Shown piece by piece: positions 34,919-44,050 of a stretch of DNA of 64,000 bases. The notes beneath the pieces were generated by a model. It searched no databases. It was not told where the DNA came from and saw only the letters and a list, made by a program, of their open reading frames with translations. Where the stretch lies: NCBI GenBank assembly GCA_964001305.1, contig CAXFAI010000003.1, positions 3,627 to 67,626 of the forward strand, read 5' to 3'. A program made the translations under genes and the position numbers. Source of the stretch: CAJXMH01 sp964001305 (GTDB taxonomy: Bacteria; Bacteroidota; Bacteroidia; Flavobacteriales_E; Vicingaceae). Position 1 is the stretch's first letter. Each line of letters begins with the position of its first letter.

Positions 34919-37900
34919 TTATTGTTTTATGAATTTGGTGGATAATGATCCATTATCTTGAACAACCCTTGCTATATAAGTTCCATGTTCTAAATCTTCT
35001 ATACTAACTTCAACCACTCCGTTTGAGCTTGAAACAAATTCATTATTAAATTCCCTTACCAATTGACCTTTTATGTTATAAATTTGAAGCTGATAAGGTT
35101 TATTTGAATTCAAACCATCCCATTCTAACTTAATATTTCTGCTCGAAGGATTCGGATAAACGTGCAAACTTGAAACATTTACTTTAGAATCTTTAGACAC
35201 TAAATCTTTTAATCCGACTAAAGCATCAGATTGATAAACTCCTCTTCCATGGGTACCAATATAAATTCTACCCTCGTTCTCAACAGGCACATAACCGCTC
35301 TTCAGAACTAATTTTACAGAATCGATTACTTGAGGGTCTGTAACATTTTGCCCATCTATCATTAAGTTTCCGTTTTCAATAGAATTCAAGCTATCTATTA
35401 TTCGCGCATTCACAACATCAAAATCAAAAGTCATTTGACGAATTTCAAATACAGGAACTCTTCCTAAACCTATATTTTCCTCAGTCCATTCAACTGTAGC
35501 TGGATCTGTTGCAAAAGCATTATCTGTAGCAAAAACTCCTAATTCATTTCCAACCAAAACTCTATTGTTATCATCTTTATCTATCATTACAGAATAGGCC
35601 GGAACATAAGGTAATTCGGTTGACCCATTACCTTGAATAAATTCAAATGTTCCTGTTGGGTCAACTGCAGTTGTTGCTATAGTTGTTCGAGCAACAAATG
35701 TGTGGTTCCCATAATTTCCTAAAGCAACAATTAAGTTATCTGAGTTATTAGGGTCAACAGCAATTGAAGTAACAGCTCTACCAGAAAAGCGACCAATTTG
35801 CTCACATTTTCCTGCCAACTGATTATTGATGATGTCATAAATCTGAGCTCCTGAAGCCGAATGAGGTAAATCAGTATCAACCGAATCTAAATCAGATACT
35901 CTAAACAAACCTCCTGCATCTGTTCCAATGAATAAATGATTTCCATCATTACTAAATGCCATATCTATCACATTTCCTGTAATTCTATCAGGAGTTGACC
36001 TACTTCCAGCAACATGATGCCATACGATATCAGACTTCCCCTTAAGTAAATCTCTTGTGATAAAAACGTTTCTTTCATTATAATTAGCTCCTGAACCGGG
36101 CCAGTTAGCTGAAGCAAAAATAGACTGAACCTTATCTTGAACTTGGTATCTATATCTAAAAATAATTTCAGCATTTTCAACACGCAAAATAGTTTCTGAA
36201 GCACTAATAATGTCAACTGTAAAAGAAACTGAATCTCCATTTCCAATACTATCGAGAAAAAGATTTGAATACTTACCCTCAACACCGAAACTGAAACTAA
36301 TATTCTCAGTTGCCGAATTATACTTTCTAATGGTTAAAGTCTTTGTTGAAAGATTAATTGTTAATGTATCAAAGTTTATAATAACTTCTGATCCTAGACT
36401 GTCCATTTCATCTGCGTCAAAATCAATTTTTCTTCCTGAAGAAGCAGAAATGGTGTCAAAGGGTAATATTGCTGTTTGCAAAGTAACTACTTGAGGGATA
36501 TTATTATTATTACTTTCAAACGGAATCATAGTTCCAACGGGAATAGGGGGTAATGTTTTTCTTTCCTCTACAATTTCAATCGAATCTGTAGAACCCGTGT
36601 GATTAAATGATTCCCATAACTCTAAACAATTATAAAACACCCTAGAGCATCCTTCCGGTGTAGCACATAACCCTCCTAAGAATGCATTGGTACTTACAAT
36701 ATCTGCGGCTGTCAAATTAGAATTACCCGAAGTTGTTCCAATTCCTTGAATTCTTCCTAAACGGTTAAATTGCGAAGCAGCAACTCCTATTGAAGGGTCA
36801 ATAATAGACATTGCAGCATCGAAGCCATCACCACTTAACACTTCTATGGCTCCTAAATTATTATTAAACTCTAGACCAACTAAAAAGGAACCATTATCTT
36901 GAGTACCACCTAAGACAATATCTTTGGCGTTGACATCAATACCATAAAACTGGGTAACGCCATACTTATAATTATGCACTCTATATGTTGGAATTCCATT
37001 ATTAAAGTCAGTTGATTTGGTAATACCTCCATCAGATGCAATATATGCTATGTCTGAATCTCGAGGGTCAAAAACCATATTGTGCTTATCTGCATGTACA
37101 TAATTTGGTATTAAATCTCCTGAGGCTGTAAATTCAACTGTTAGGTCAATTCTTTCCCATGATCCATTTGAAGGACTAGGATCAACAGAACTTTGAGTCC
37201 ATCTCCACAGAGAAACTCCACCAACAACTAATTTACCAGGATCATCAGGAAATACCTCAATCATGTTATCCCATCCACCTTGACAATTTACGCCAAAGTT
37301 AGCATAAGGGTCAAATGAACCATCTCCAGCACCAATAGGCTCCCAATTATTTCCGCCATCTTGAGAACGGTAAAAACCTTCTAAACAACCTTGATTTGTT
37401 GCAATACCTGCATACATGATATTTTTATCAGATGGTGCAATATCACATTCTATTCTACCCAAAGAGGAGTTCGTGTTTGGTGTTGTTTCCGTAAATGTCG
37501 CTCCACCATCATTTGAAACATATATGGCGGCATTGAAAGTTACGATAATATTTTGACCATCGTCACTGATATCAATATCATTACATTTTTTACTTCCACC
37601 AGGCACAAAAGGTGTTGACTCTAACCACTTCAAAGAATCTTGATTATAAGTTAAAATCCGATATCCTTCATTCATTGCAACGTGCAATATATTTGCATTT
37701 GTAGGATCCGCTACAATTTCTCCTACTGTGGCATAATCAACAACAGGAGTTAACCTTGTCGTAGGAGCTATAACTTGCTCAAATGTACCATTACCTGTTA
37801 ATTTGTGTATTCCTGTTCCAACAAAAAAGTAACCTCTTGCTGAATTTGATGAAGCTCCTTCAAAATGACCTCCTGTACCGACATAAACTGAACCATCAAT

Positions 37901-38353
37901 TGCCTGAGTCATACAAGATATATTATTGACTTTAAAGTCAGTATCATAAGGTTGCCAAGAAATAGCTCCGTCAAACGATTCAAAAACTCCACCGGCAACA
38001 CCTCCTGCATACAAATGATTTGGATTATTGCGATCCATTATTAGAGCTCTAGTTCTACCTCCAATATTGTCGGGACCTTTAAATTGCCAATTTAGATTAA
38101 GAGAAGCCTTACCTTTTGGCAGTCTATCTGCTTGTTTTCTTGATGCAAGAACTAAAGCCGGATCTACATCATGAGTATTTTGATTTCCTTTTACTGTTTG
38201 CATAAATTCAATATATCCATTAGCTGAATTTGCTTGTCTTTTAGCTAAATCTTCAGGAAAATAAGTTGGCTTTTCATCTTGAAACCATACAAATGAGCAA
38301 ATAACGACTGTCAAAAACGTGACACTCAAAAGCGTAAACCTTTTGATTTTCAT
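34919..38353 (-). CDS. Large secreted beta-propeller protein with T9SS sorting domain
   Basis: 1144 residues. N-terminal hydrophobic segment (about 5-24) acting as signal, a propeller with Asp-box/sortilin-type repeats (HLYAGGVAGGVFESFDGAIS, MYAGIATNQGCLEGFYRSQD, IAYIASDGGITKSTDF, LFIGTDAGGLFRVSDLD), and a C-terminal Por secretion domain starting LHVYPNPSSRNIKLEW and ending FIKQ. About 600-770 interrupts the blades with a beta-rich section. The domain set is that of exosialidase-like or VPS10-like propellers, but no hydrolase active site is recognised. Single-gene unit with a strong terminator. Confidence 0.85.
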   Translation of the reverse strand: MKIKRFTLLSVTFLTVVICSFVWFQDEKPTYFPEDLAKRQANSANGYIEFMQTVKGNQNTHDVDPALVLASRKQADRLPKGKASLNLNWQFKGPDNIGGRTRALIMDRNNPNHLYAGGVAGGVFESFDGAISWQPYDTDFKVNNISCMTQAIDGSVYVGTGGHFEGASSNSARGYFFVGTGIHKLTGNGTFEQVIAPTTRLTPVVDYATVGEIVADPTNANILHVAMNEGYRILTYNQDSLKWLESTPFVPGGSKKCNDIDISDDGQNIIVTFNAAIYVSNDGGATFTETTPNTNSSLGRIECDIAPSDKNIMYAGIATNQGCLEGFYRSQDGGNNWEPIGAGDGSFDPYANFGVNCQGGWDNMIEVFPDDPGKLVVGGVSLWRWTQSSVDPSPSNGSWERIDLTVEFTASGDLIPNYVHADKHNMVFDPRDSDIAYIASDGGITKSTDFNNGIPTYRVHNYKYGVTQFYGIDVNAKDIVLGGTQDNGSFLVGLEFNNNLGAIEVLSGDGFDAAMSIIDPSIGVAASQFNRLGRIQGIGTTSGNSNLTAADIVSTNAFLGGLCATPEGCSRVFYNCLELWESFNHTGSTDSIEIVEERKTLPPIPVGTMIPFESNNNNIPQVVTLQTAILPFDTISASSGRKIDFDADEMDSLGSEVIINFDTLTINLSTKTLTIRKYNSATENISFSFGVEGKYSNLFLDSIGNGDSVSFTVDIISASETILRVENAEIIFRYRYQVQDKVQSIFASANWPGSGANYNERNVFITRDLLKGKSDIVWHHVAGSRSTPDRITGNVIDMAFSNDGNHLFIGTDAGGLFRVSDLDSVDTDLPHSASGAQIYDIINNQLAGKCEQIGRFSGRAVTSIAVDPNNSDNLIVALGNYGNHTFVARTTIATTAVDPTGTFEFIQGNGSTELPYVPAYSVMIDKDDNNRVLVGNELGVFATDNAFATDPATVEWTEENIGLGRVPVFEIRQMTFDFDVVNARIIDSLNSIENGNLMIDGQNVTDPQVIDSVKLVLKSGYVPVENEGRIYIGTHGRGVYQSDALVGLKDLVSKDSKVNVSSLHVYPNPSSRNIKLEWDGLNSNKPYQLQIYNIKGQLVREFNNEFVSSSNGVVEVSIEDLEHGTYIARVVQDNGSLSTKFIKQ

Positions 38354-38494
38354 ATAATTATAAATTTAAATTAAACTACAGAACGAAACCACAATTTACA
38401 AATTATTTTAATTGGTAAAATTGAGATTAAAAGAATATTAATTCTTTACTAAGACAACTGATTCGTATAAATTGTTGCCTGGCGATTTATATTT

Positions 38495-39256
38495 TTAAAT
38501 TTCCCTTGCTCCAAAAAGAAAAGTGAGGTATAAATTTAAAAACACTTGCCTATTTTCGGTGAAGGCCATAATGGGAATTTTCTCTAAGTAGACATCTGCC
38601 ATGAGTCCAACTTCTATGGCACGTAAAGTCTCTCGATCATTGGCATAATCAAAATGCAAACCCCATTTTGTGAAGATTCCTGGATAAAGCTTCAATTCAT
38701 CTATTCCATTAAAGAAAGATGCTCTTCCGTAGATTTCATCTTGATCATGTTCTTCAGGATCATATCTTCTTCGAACAATTATGGTATTATTGTCTTGATC
38801 TTCCGCTTCTACATTTAAATAAATGGGTTTTGCTAAACCAAGTGATGCACCGATATGACCTACATAAGTAATAGAAACCCCTTTGATCGATTGTTTGGGT
38901 ACAAACACTTTATGAAACCCAATGCTTGGTCTTAACGCATAAAAATTATTCATTTTACCAAAAATGTAGCCTTTTACATCATCTTCAAAGGGATTAATGC
39001 TCTTAATTTCTTGAGGGTGACGAATATTTGTAATCTCTAGTTCATAAATACGTTTTGTAAACCCTGTTAAATACTTACCATATCGGTAAGTGCCAAAAAA
39101 ACCATTGGTATGCATACCTATCCCACCACTAATTTCTTTTGAATATATTGTCGTCTTTTGCTCAAAGATTGTTTCTTGAGCATAAAAAGTACTAGGTACT
39201 ACAGATAGAAATATTAGAATTAAAAATTGCTTCAAAGGGGATAACTTTGTCAACAA
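38495..39256 (-). CDS. Exported, probably outer-membrane-associated protein of unknown function
   Basis: 253 residues. The signal peptide ends FYAQ (about residue 27); the mature part has alternating beta-strand-like segments (GGIGMHTNGFFGTYRYGKYL, VSITYVGHIGASLGLAKPIY) and ends in an aromatic-rich beta strand (FLNLYLTFLFGAREI), suggesting an outer-membrane beta-barrel. Not a named family to me. The ATG at 39256 lies only 12 bases from the divergent osmC start; a TTG at 39235 would give a cleaner signal peptide (MKQFLILIFLSVV) and leave room for the osmC promoter, so the true start may be there. Confidence 0.7.
   Translation of the reverse strand: MLTKLSPLKQFLILIFLSVVPSTFYAQETIFEQKTTIYSKEISGGIGMHTNGFFGTYRYGKYLTGFTKRIYELEITNIRHPQEIKSINPFEDDVKGYIFGKMNNFYALRPSIGFHKVFVPKQSIKGVSITYVGHIGASLGLAKPIYLNVEAEDQDNNTIIVRRRYDPEEHDQDEIYGRASFFNGIDELKLYPGIFTKWGLHFDYANDRETLRAIEVGLMADVYLEKIPIMAFTENRQVFLNLYLTFLFGAREI
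39242..39249 (+). promoter_or_regulatory. Candidate -7 box for osmC
   Basis: TAACTTTG matches the TAnnTTTG -7 consensus of Bacteroidota and lies 20 bases before the osmC ATG. No good TTTG -33 element was found at the expected spacing. The box overlaps the first codons of the minus-strand neighbour as annotated from 39256. Confidence 0.35.
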
Positions 39257-39268
39257 AAATAACTTATT

Positions 39269-39673
39269 ATGACGAAAATTTCAGGAAAATACCTAGGTGA
39301 CTTGCGATGCAGTGCAACACATCTTAATTCTCAAAGTGAAATTCTGTCAGACGCTCCTACTGACAACCATGGCAAAGGTGAAAAGTTTTCTCCTACAGAT
39401 TTAATGGCAACGAGTTTAGCCATGTGTATGATGACCATCATGGGAATTGAAGCAAATAAGCACCAAATTGAACTTGGTGAAATTAGCTTTAACTTAAACA
39501 AGCTTATGGGCAGTAATCCTCGGAAAATTAAAAAAGTAAAAATTGAATTTAATTTCAAAAAAACATTTTCCGAAGAAGAACAGAAAATTATTGAAGAAGC
39601 TGCTAAAAATTGTCCTGTTGCGCTAAGTTTTAGCACAGATATCACTCAAGAAGTGATATTTAAATATGCGTAA
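39269..39673 (+). CDS. OsmC-family protein
   Basis: 134 residues. OsmC/Ohr fold with DNHGKGEKFSPTDLMATSLA leading to the first cysteine in SLAMCMMTIMG and the second in AKNCPVALSFSTDI. These two cysteines form the peroxidatic site in Ohr/OsmC proteins; Ohr uses V-C-P patterns, and the arrangement here fits the broader YhfA/OsmC group. A thiol peroxidase or redox role is likely. It overlaps the convergent ytxJ by 14 bases, another thiol-redox gene. Confidence 0.85.
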   Translation: MTKISGKYLGDLRCSATHLNSQSEILSDAPTDNHGKGEKFSPTDLMATSLAMCMMTIMGIEANKHQIELGEISFNLNKLMGSNPRKIKKVKIEFNFKKTFSEEEQKIIEEAAKNCPVALSFSTDITQEVIFKYA

Positions 39674-39989
39674 GAAGCTTTTTAGCGCTTATAGATAAGT
39701 GCGAAGTATGAAACAAAACTTCACCATTTTTTAAAAGTATAATTTGCGGGGATTGATGCTTAACTCCTAAAACTTCTTCTATTTTATTACTTAGTTTTCT
39801 ATATGTAATCAAATCAAGGAAGTAAGGATTAACCGATTTGTTAATTTCTTCATCCCACTCTAATTCAAACCTTTTTAAAGCAGCAAAACTAACTGGACAA
39901 CGAGTCGAATGCTTAAAAACTAATTGAGGTTCAGAAGAGACAAGTAATTTTTCCAATTGCTCATCTGACTCTAAAACATTCCAATTCAA
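39660..39989 (-). CDS. ytxJ: YtxJ-family bacillithiol system redox-active protein
   Basis: 109 residues, thioredoxin-like fold with a monothiol motif KHSTRCPVS (Cys31) and a cis-Pro region SPQIILLKNGEVLFHTSH. The family is associated with bacillithiol biosynthesis and is thought to act as a bacilliredoxin. It implies that this organism uses bacillithiol (inference; no bshABC genes are in this window). It starts one base after the stop of a 42-residue lipoprotein gene, with which it is surely co-transcribed. Confidence 0.88.
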   Translation of the reverse strand: MNWNVLESDEQLEKLLVSSEPQLVFKHSTRCPVSFAALKRFELEWDEEINKSVNPYFLDLITYRKLSNKIEEVLGVKHQSPQIILLKNGEVLFHTSHLSISAKKLLTHI

Positions 39990-40118
39990 TTAAGAAGGAG
40001 TTTGCGTTGTACTATGAGGTGCTTGACTGTAAGCAGCACATCTTTGATGAGATTTACAAGAAGAAAAAAGTAATCCAATAGTGAAAACTAAAATTAAAGT
40101 ATATGCTGTCTTTTTCAT
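39990..40118 (-). CDS. 42-residue lipoprotein upstream of ytxJ
   Basis: A short ORF read on the minus strand from ATG at 40116-40118 to TAA at 39990-39992. It encodes a lysine start (MKKTAY), a hydrophobic core and the lipobox LLFSSC with Cys21, followed by a short polar tail KSHQRCAAYSQAPHS with a second cysteine. This is the full layout of a very small lipoprotein. The stop directly touches the ytxJ start, which supports it being translated. It is too short for most gene finders. Function unknown. Confidence 0.7.
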   Translation of the reverse strand: MKKTAYTLILVFTIGLLFSSCKSHQRCAAYSQAPHSTTQTPS

Positions 40119-40220
40119 GTTATAAGTATTCAAAATACAAGTACAAAAGTAGGTATTTGAGCTAGTTATTCATTAACTATGAGGATTTTTGTTAACAATT
40201 CTACTTTTAATAAACCTATT

Positions 40221-40910
40221 ATGAGTGAAAAAAGTCAAAAAGACATTCAATTGGAAGATGGATGGAAAGCAATTCTTAAAGATGAGTTTGATTCAGATTA
40301 CTTTTTAAAACTCAAAAAATTTCTCATGGAGGAGTATCAAGAACATCAGGTTTTTCCTCCTAAAACAGAAATTTTATTTGCTTTAAATGAAACCCCTTTT
40401 CATAAGGTTAAAGTTGTACTTATAGGACAAGATCCATATCATGGAAATGGTCAAGCTCATGGTTTAGCTTTTTCAGTAAACGACGGAATTGCACTACCTC
40501 CTTCACTAAAAAATATTTTTAAAGAGTTAAAGTCTGATTTAGAAATCCCTATACCAAAAGATGGAAACCTCACGAAATGGGCAAGGCAAGGAGTTTTGCT
40601 TTTAAATACAACACTTACAGTCCGAAAAGGTGAAGCTGGGTCACACCAAAATCAAGGATGGGAAATGTTTACTGATTCTATTATTCATGCAATAAATAAT
40701 AACAAGTCAAATGTTGTTTTCTTATTATGGGGAAAAAAGGCACAGGAAAAAGAAAAGCTAATTGATCAACAAAAACATGCTGTTCTAAAAGCAGCTCACC
40801 CTTCTCCTTTTAGCGCATATAATGGGTTTTTCGGTTGCAAACATTTCTCAAAAACCAATGATTTGCTCTTGGCTTCAAAACAAACAGCCATAGACTGGAC
40901 ATTAAAATAA
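40221..40910 (+). CDS. ung: Uracil-DNA glycosylase, family 1
   Basis: Removes uracil from DNA to start base excision repair. 229 residues from the ATG at 40221, the usual length; an upstream in-frame ATG at 40179 would add 14 unmatched residues. Motifs: water-activating loop GQDPYHGNGQAHGL (69-82, Asp71), VLLLNTTLTV, FLLWGKKAQEK and the Leu-loop AHPSPFSAYNGFFGCKHFS with the catalytic His. It is first in a forward run of seven closely spaced genes ending with the PlsC-like gene. Confidence 0.95.
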   Translation: MSEKSQKDIQLEDGWKAILKDEFDSDYFLKLKKFLMEEYQEHQVFPPKTEILFALNETPFHKVKVVLIGQDPYHGNGQAHGLAFSVNDGIALPPSLKNIFKELKSDLEIPIPKDGNLTKWARQGVLLLNTTLTVRKGEAGSHQNQGWEMFTDSIIHAINNNKSNVVFLLWGKKAQEKEKLIDQQKHAVLKAAHPSPFSAYNGFFGCKHFSKTNDLLLASKQTAIDWTLK

Positions 40911-40937
40911 TTCATGTCCTTGAAAGTTAAAGACCAT

Positions 40938-42668
40938 ATGCGATTCCATTTACTACTTATCCTTTTTTTAAGCATTAGCTCTGTTTATGGTCAAAATAAA
41001 TCATTAGAGGTTCTTGGAATTGAAAGTATTAAATTCAATTACCCCAAAATCATTAGCTCTGAAAATGAAGCTAAAGAGATTGGGATAGAAATTTTACAGG
41101 AATTATACGAAGCCGGGTATTTAGCTGCATCAATCGATAGCGTTCTATCAGACTCTAATCGTACTTCAATCTTTTTTTCTGAAAATAGCAGATATCGTTG
41201 GGTACTTCTAAGACAAGGTAACTTAAGTGACTTAGAATTTCAGGCCATCGATTTCAATAGTAAACTTTTCCTTAATCGCCCATTCAATCCCAAACAACTA
41301 AGTCGTTTTTATAAAAAGACGATTAACTATTTTGAAGAAAGGGGCTACCCTTTTGCAAGTATTCAATTAGATAGCGTACTTATCGACTCTAACCAAGGTA
41401 TTTCTGCTGCAATTCAATTAACTAAAAATGAATACTACTCTGTTGATAGCATCTCCATTAAAGGTAATTCAAAAATCAACGAATCATTTTTACTCAGTCA
41501 TTTAGATATACAATTGAATGAGGCTTATCAAGAAAGTGATTTTAAAAACATAGACATACGAATCAATGAAATTCCATTTGTAAAGCAAACTCGAGAGAAA
41601 GAAGTTCAGTTTTTTGAGGATTACGTAAAACTCATTGTTTATTTAGAGAAAAAAAGAGCGAGTCGATTTGATGGTGTAATCGGTTTATTAACCAATGAAA
41701 ATGATGGAAAAATTGAATTCACAGGAGATGTTGATTTAAATTTAATCAATGCTTTCTCTAGAGGTGAATCACTTGGATTAAACTGGAGAAAACTTCAAGG
41801 AAATTCTCAAGACTTAAAAATCAATTTCGCCTATCCTTATCTATTTAATAGTCCTATTGGCATTGAAGCTAATTTTAAGCTTTACAGAAAAGACACCACT
41901 TTTATTGAACTTTATAATCGACTAGGCATTAATTATAATTTGCGAAGAGGAGAGTATGTGAAGCTATTTATTGAAAACAAATCATCTCGTTTGCTTACCA
42001 AAGACCAATATGTAAATCCATTGAATGCAAGCCTCCCTCCTTTTGGCGATGTTCGTATTAATCTTTTTGGGGTTGGTTATCAGTTAAATCGATTAGACTA
42101 TTTATATAATCCACAGAAAGGAATTTCCCTGTACACAGATTTTGCGGTAGGTAGAAAAAAACTGATTAAAATAGCTGCTTTAGAAGAGCTTCAGGCAGAC
42201 ATTTATGAAGACATTGATTTAACTACCAATCAATTTAATGGCAATCTTGCCATTTCTTATTTTATTCCTCTAGGGCGAAAATCTACTGTTTTAGTTGCCA
42301 ACAAATCTGCAAGCACTTATTCAGAAAACATCTATCAGAATGAATTACTTCGAATTGGTGGTTTAAAAATTTTAAGAGGGTTTGATGAAGAGTCGATAAC
42401 AGCTTCTACATACTCTATTTTTAGTTTAGAGTATCGGTTTCTATTGGATCGAAATTCATTTTTCTCGGTATTCTCTGACGGAGGATACTACGAAGCCAAT
42501 ACAGTTGGTGATTATTATAATGACACACCTCTTGGAATTGGGGCAGGAATTAGTTTTGAGACTAATGCAGGAATTTTCACATTTAACTATGCTGTAGGAA
42601 AACAATTCGACAATCCGATTGACCTTCGAGCTGCGAAAATACATTTTGGTTTTATCAACTTCTTTTAA
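40938..42668 (+). CDS. BamA/TamA-like outer-membrane protein with POTRA domains
   Basis: About 576 residues from ATG 40938 (MRFHLLLILFLSISSVYGQ, a good signal peptide); an in-frame ATG at 40914 is possible. The N-terminal half (about 80-235) has POTRA-like segments (VDSISIKGNSKINESFLLSH); the C-terminal half is a beta-barrel of the surface-antigen/Omp85 type, with LRIGGLKILRGFDEESI near the end (R-G-F-type L6 motif) and the last strand AKIHFGFINFF ending in Phe. Probably inserts or secretes outer-membrane proteins; smaller than BamA itself (usually 750+), so more like TamA. Confidence 0.82.
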   Translation: MRFHLLLILFLSISSVYGQNKSLEVLGIESIKFNYPKIISSENEAKEIGIEILQELYEAGYLAASIDSVLSDSNRTSIFFSENSRYRWVLLRQGNLSDLEFQAIDFNSKLFLNRPFNPKQLSRFYKKTINYFEERGYPFASIQLDSVLIDSNQGISAAIQLTKNEYYSVDSISIKGNSKINESFLLSHLDIQLNEAYQESDFKNIDIRINEIPFVKQTREKEVQFFEDYVKLIVYLEKKRASRFDGVIGLLTNENDGKIEFTGDVDLNLINAFSRGESLGLNWRKLQGNSQDLKINFAYPYLFNSPIGIEANFKLYRKDTTFIELYNRLGINYNLRRGEYVKLFIENKSSRLLTKDQYVNPLNASLPPFGDVRINLFGVGYQLNRLDYLYNPQKGISLYTDFAVGRKKLIKIAALEELQADIYEDIDLTTNQFNGNLAISYFIPLGRKSTVLVANKSASTYSENIYQNELLRIGGLKILRGFDEESITASTYSIFSLEYRFLLDRNSFFSVFSDGGYYEANTVGDYYNDTPLGIGAGISFETNAGIFTFNYAVGKQFDNPIDLRAAKIHFGFINFF

Positions 42669-42709
42669 GTCGTTGAATTCTTAATTTAGCTCATTACTTC
42701 AAAGAAACT

Positions 42710-44050
42710 ATGGAAGGCACTTTTTTCATCATTACCATCATTCTTTTAATTGTAATTGCAGCAGTTGTAATCAAATTACTCCTCAAAAAGCCCGATGAAC
42801 GATCCGATTTTAATTCAGAAGAGTGGGACTTAATCAAAGAAGAAAACACGAAACTGAAAGTAGAAAAATCGATGCTTGATGAGCGGATTAAAAATGCTAT
42901 AGAAGAATTTAAAAAGCAAGAAAGCAGATATGCAGAAGTATTAGATGAAAATAAAAGACTGACTGCGGATTTACACGTTTCCAAATCTGAGTATAAAAAC
43001 CTTCAAGAAAAAATAACTGAGCAAGAAGCAGAATTGGAAAAACTCAATGAAAAATTCACCAAAGAATTCAAATTAGTTGCCAATCAACTTCTGAAAGAAA
43101 ACTCAAACGATATTTCAGAAAAACACCAAAAAGAATTAGACCATTTACTTGGTCCTTTAAAAGAAAAGTTACAATCTTTTGAAGATAAAATTCAACAACG
43201 CTATGAGAAAACGCGTGAAGAACAATTGTCTTTAAAACATGAGATTAAACAATTAACCAACCTCAACAATGAGTTAAACATTCAGGCGCAAAATTTAACT
43301 ACAGCCCTTAAAGGAGACAATAAAGTTCAAGGTAATTGGGGTGAATTAGTGCTTGAGCGAATTCTAGAAAGCTCAGGCTTGATTAAAGGAAAGGAATATC
43401 AAAGGGAAGTGGTTTCAAAAAATGCAGAGCAACAAACCATCAAACCCGATGTTATTGTAAATCTTCCTGATGAAAGACATATCATTATTGATTCTAAAGT
43501 TTCACTTTCGGCTTATGAAAAGTTGAGTACTGAATCTGATGAAATTGAAAGAAGTCGATTATTAAAAATGCACATTGCAAGTGTAAAGTCGCATGTAAAG
43601 CTATTGAGTGAAAAAAATTATCAAAGTGGAATTGCGGTAAACACACCTGATTTTGTATTGCTTTTTATCCCAATTGAATCTTCCTTTAGTTTAGCCATAC
43701 AAAACGACCCTGATTTGTATGCTTATGCTTGGGATAAAAAAGTGGTCATTGTAAGCCCAACTACCCTTTTAGCCACCTTAAGAACCATTGCATCTGTTTG
43801 GAAACATGAAAGACAAGCACAAAATGCAAAAGAAATTGCAGATCGTGCAGGTAGCTTGTATGACAAATTCTACAATTTTGTAGAAGATTTGAAAAAAGTA
43901 GGTAGCCGTTTGCAACAAGCTCAAGATTCTTACCACTCAGCTTACAATAAATTAAGTACCGGAAATGGTAACTTATTAAGGCAAACAGAAATGCTAAAAG
44001 AACTAGGAGCAAATACTCAGAAAGATCTTTCTAAAGAATTATCCGATTAA
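42710..44050 (+). CDS. rmuC: RmuC-family DNA recombination protein
   Basis: 446 residues: N-terminal membrane helix (about 4-24), a long coiled coil (about 40-190, E/K-rich), then the RmuC nuclease-like core with KGDNKVQGNWGELVLERILE, VIVNLPDERHIIIDSKVSL, VLLFIPIESSF and VSPTTLLATLRTIASVWKHE. In E. coli RmuC limits inversions at short inverted repeats; the fold is PD-(D/E)xK-like, and IIDSKVSLSAY fits the D-x-K residues. Overlaps the following gene by one base (TAATG). Confidence 0.93.
   Translation: MEGTFFIITIILLIVIAAVVIKLLLKKPDERSDFNSEEWDLIKEENTKLKVEKSMLDERIKNAIEEFKKQESRYAEVLDENKRLTADLHVSKSEYKNLQEKITEQEAELEKLNEKFTKEFKLVANQLLKENSNDISEKHQKELDHLLGPLKEKLQSFEDKIQQRYEKTREEQLSLKHEIKQLTNLNNELNIQAQNLTTALKGDNKVQGNWGELVLERILESSGLIKGKEYQREVVSKNAEQQTIKPDVIVNLPDERHIIIDSKVSLSAYEKLSTESDEIERSRLLKMHIASVKSHVKLLSEKNYQSGIAVNTPDFVLLFIPIESSFSLAIQNDPDLYAYAWDKKVVIVSPTTLLATLRTIASVWKHERQAQNAKEIADRAGSLYDKFYNFVEDLKKVGSRLQQAQDSYHSAYNKLSTGNGNLLRQTEMLKELGANTQKDLSKELSD

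Noticed and set aside
35968..36285. 105-residue open frame on the minus strand inside the 1144-residue T9SS gene
   Set aside because: Another frame of the same strand within a well-supported gene; its composition is Leu/Phe/Ile-rich and shows no domain.
43761..44012. 83-residue minus-strand frame inside rmuC
   Set aside because: Antisense shadow of a conserved gene; no start context or family.
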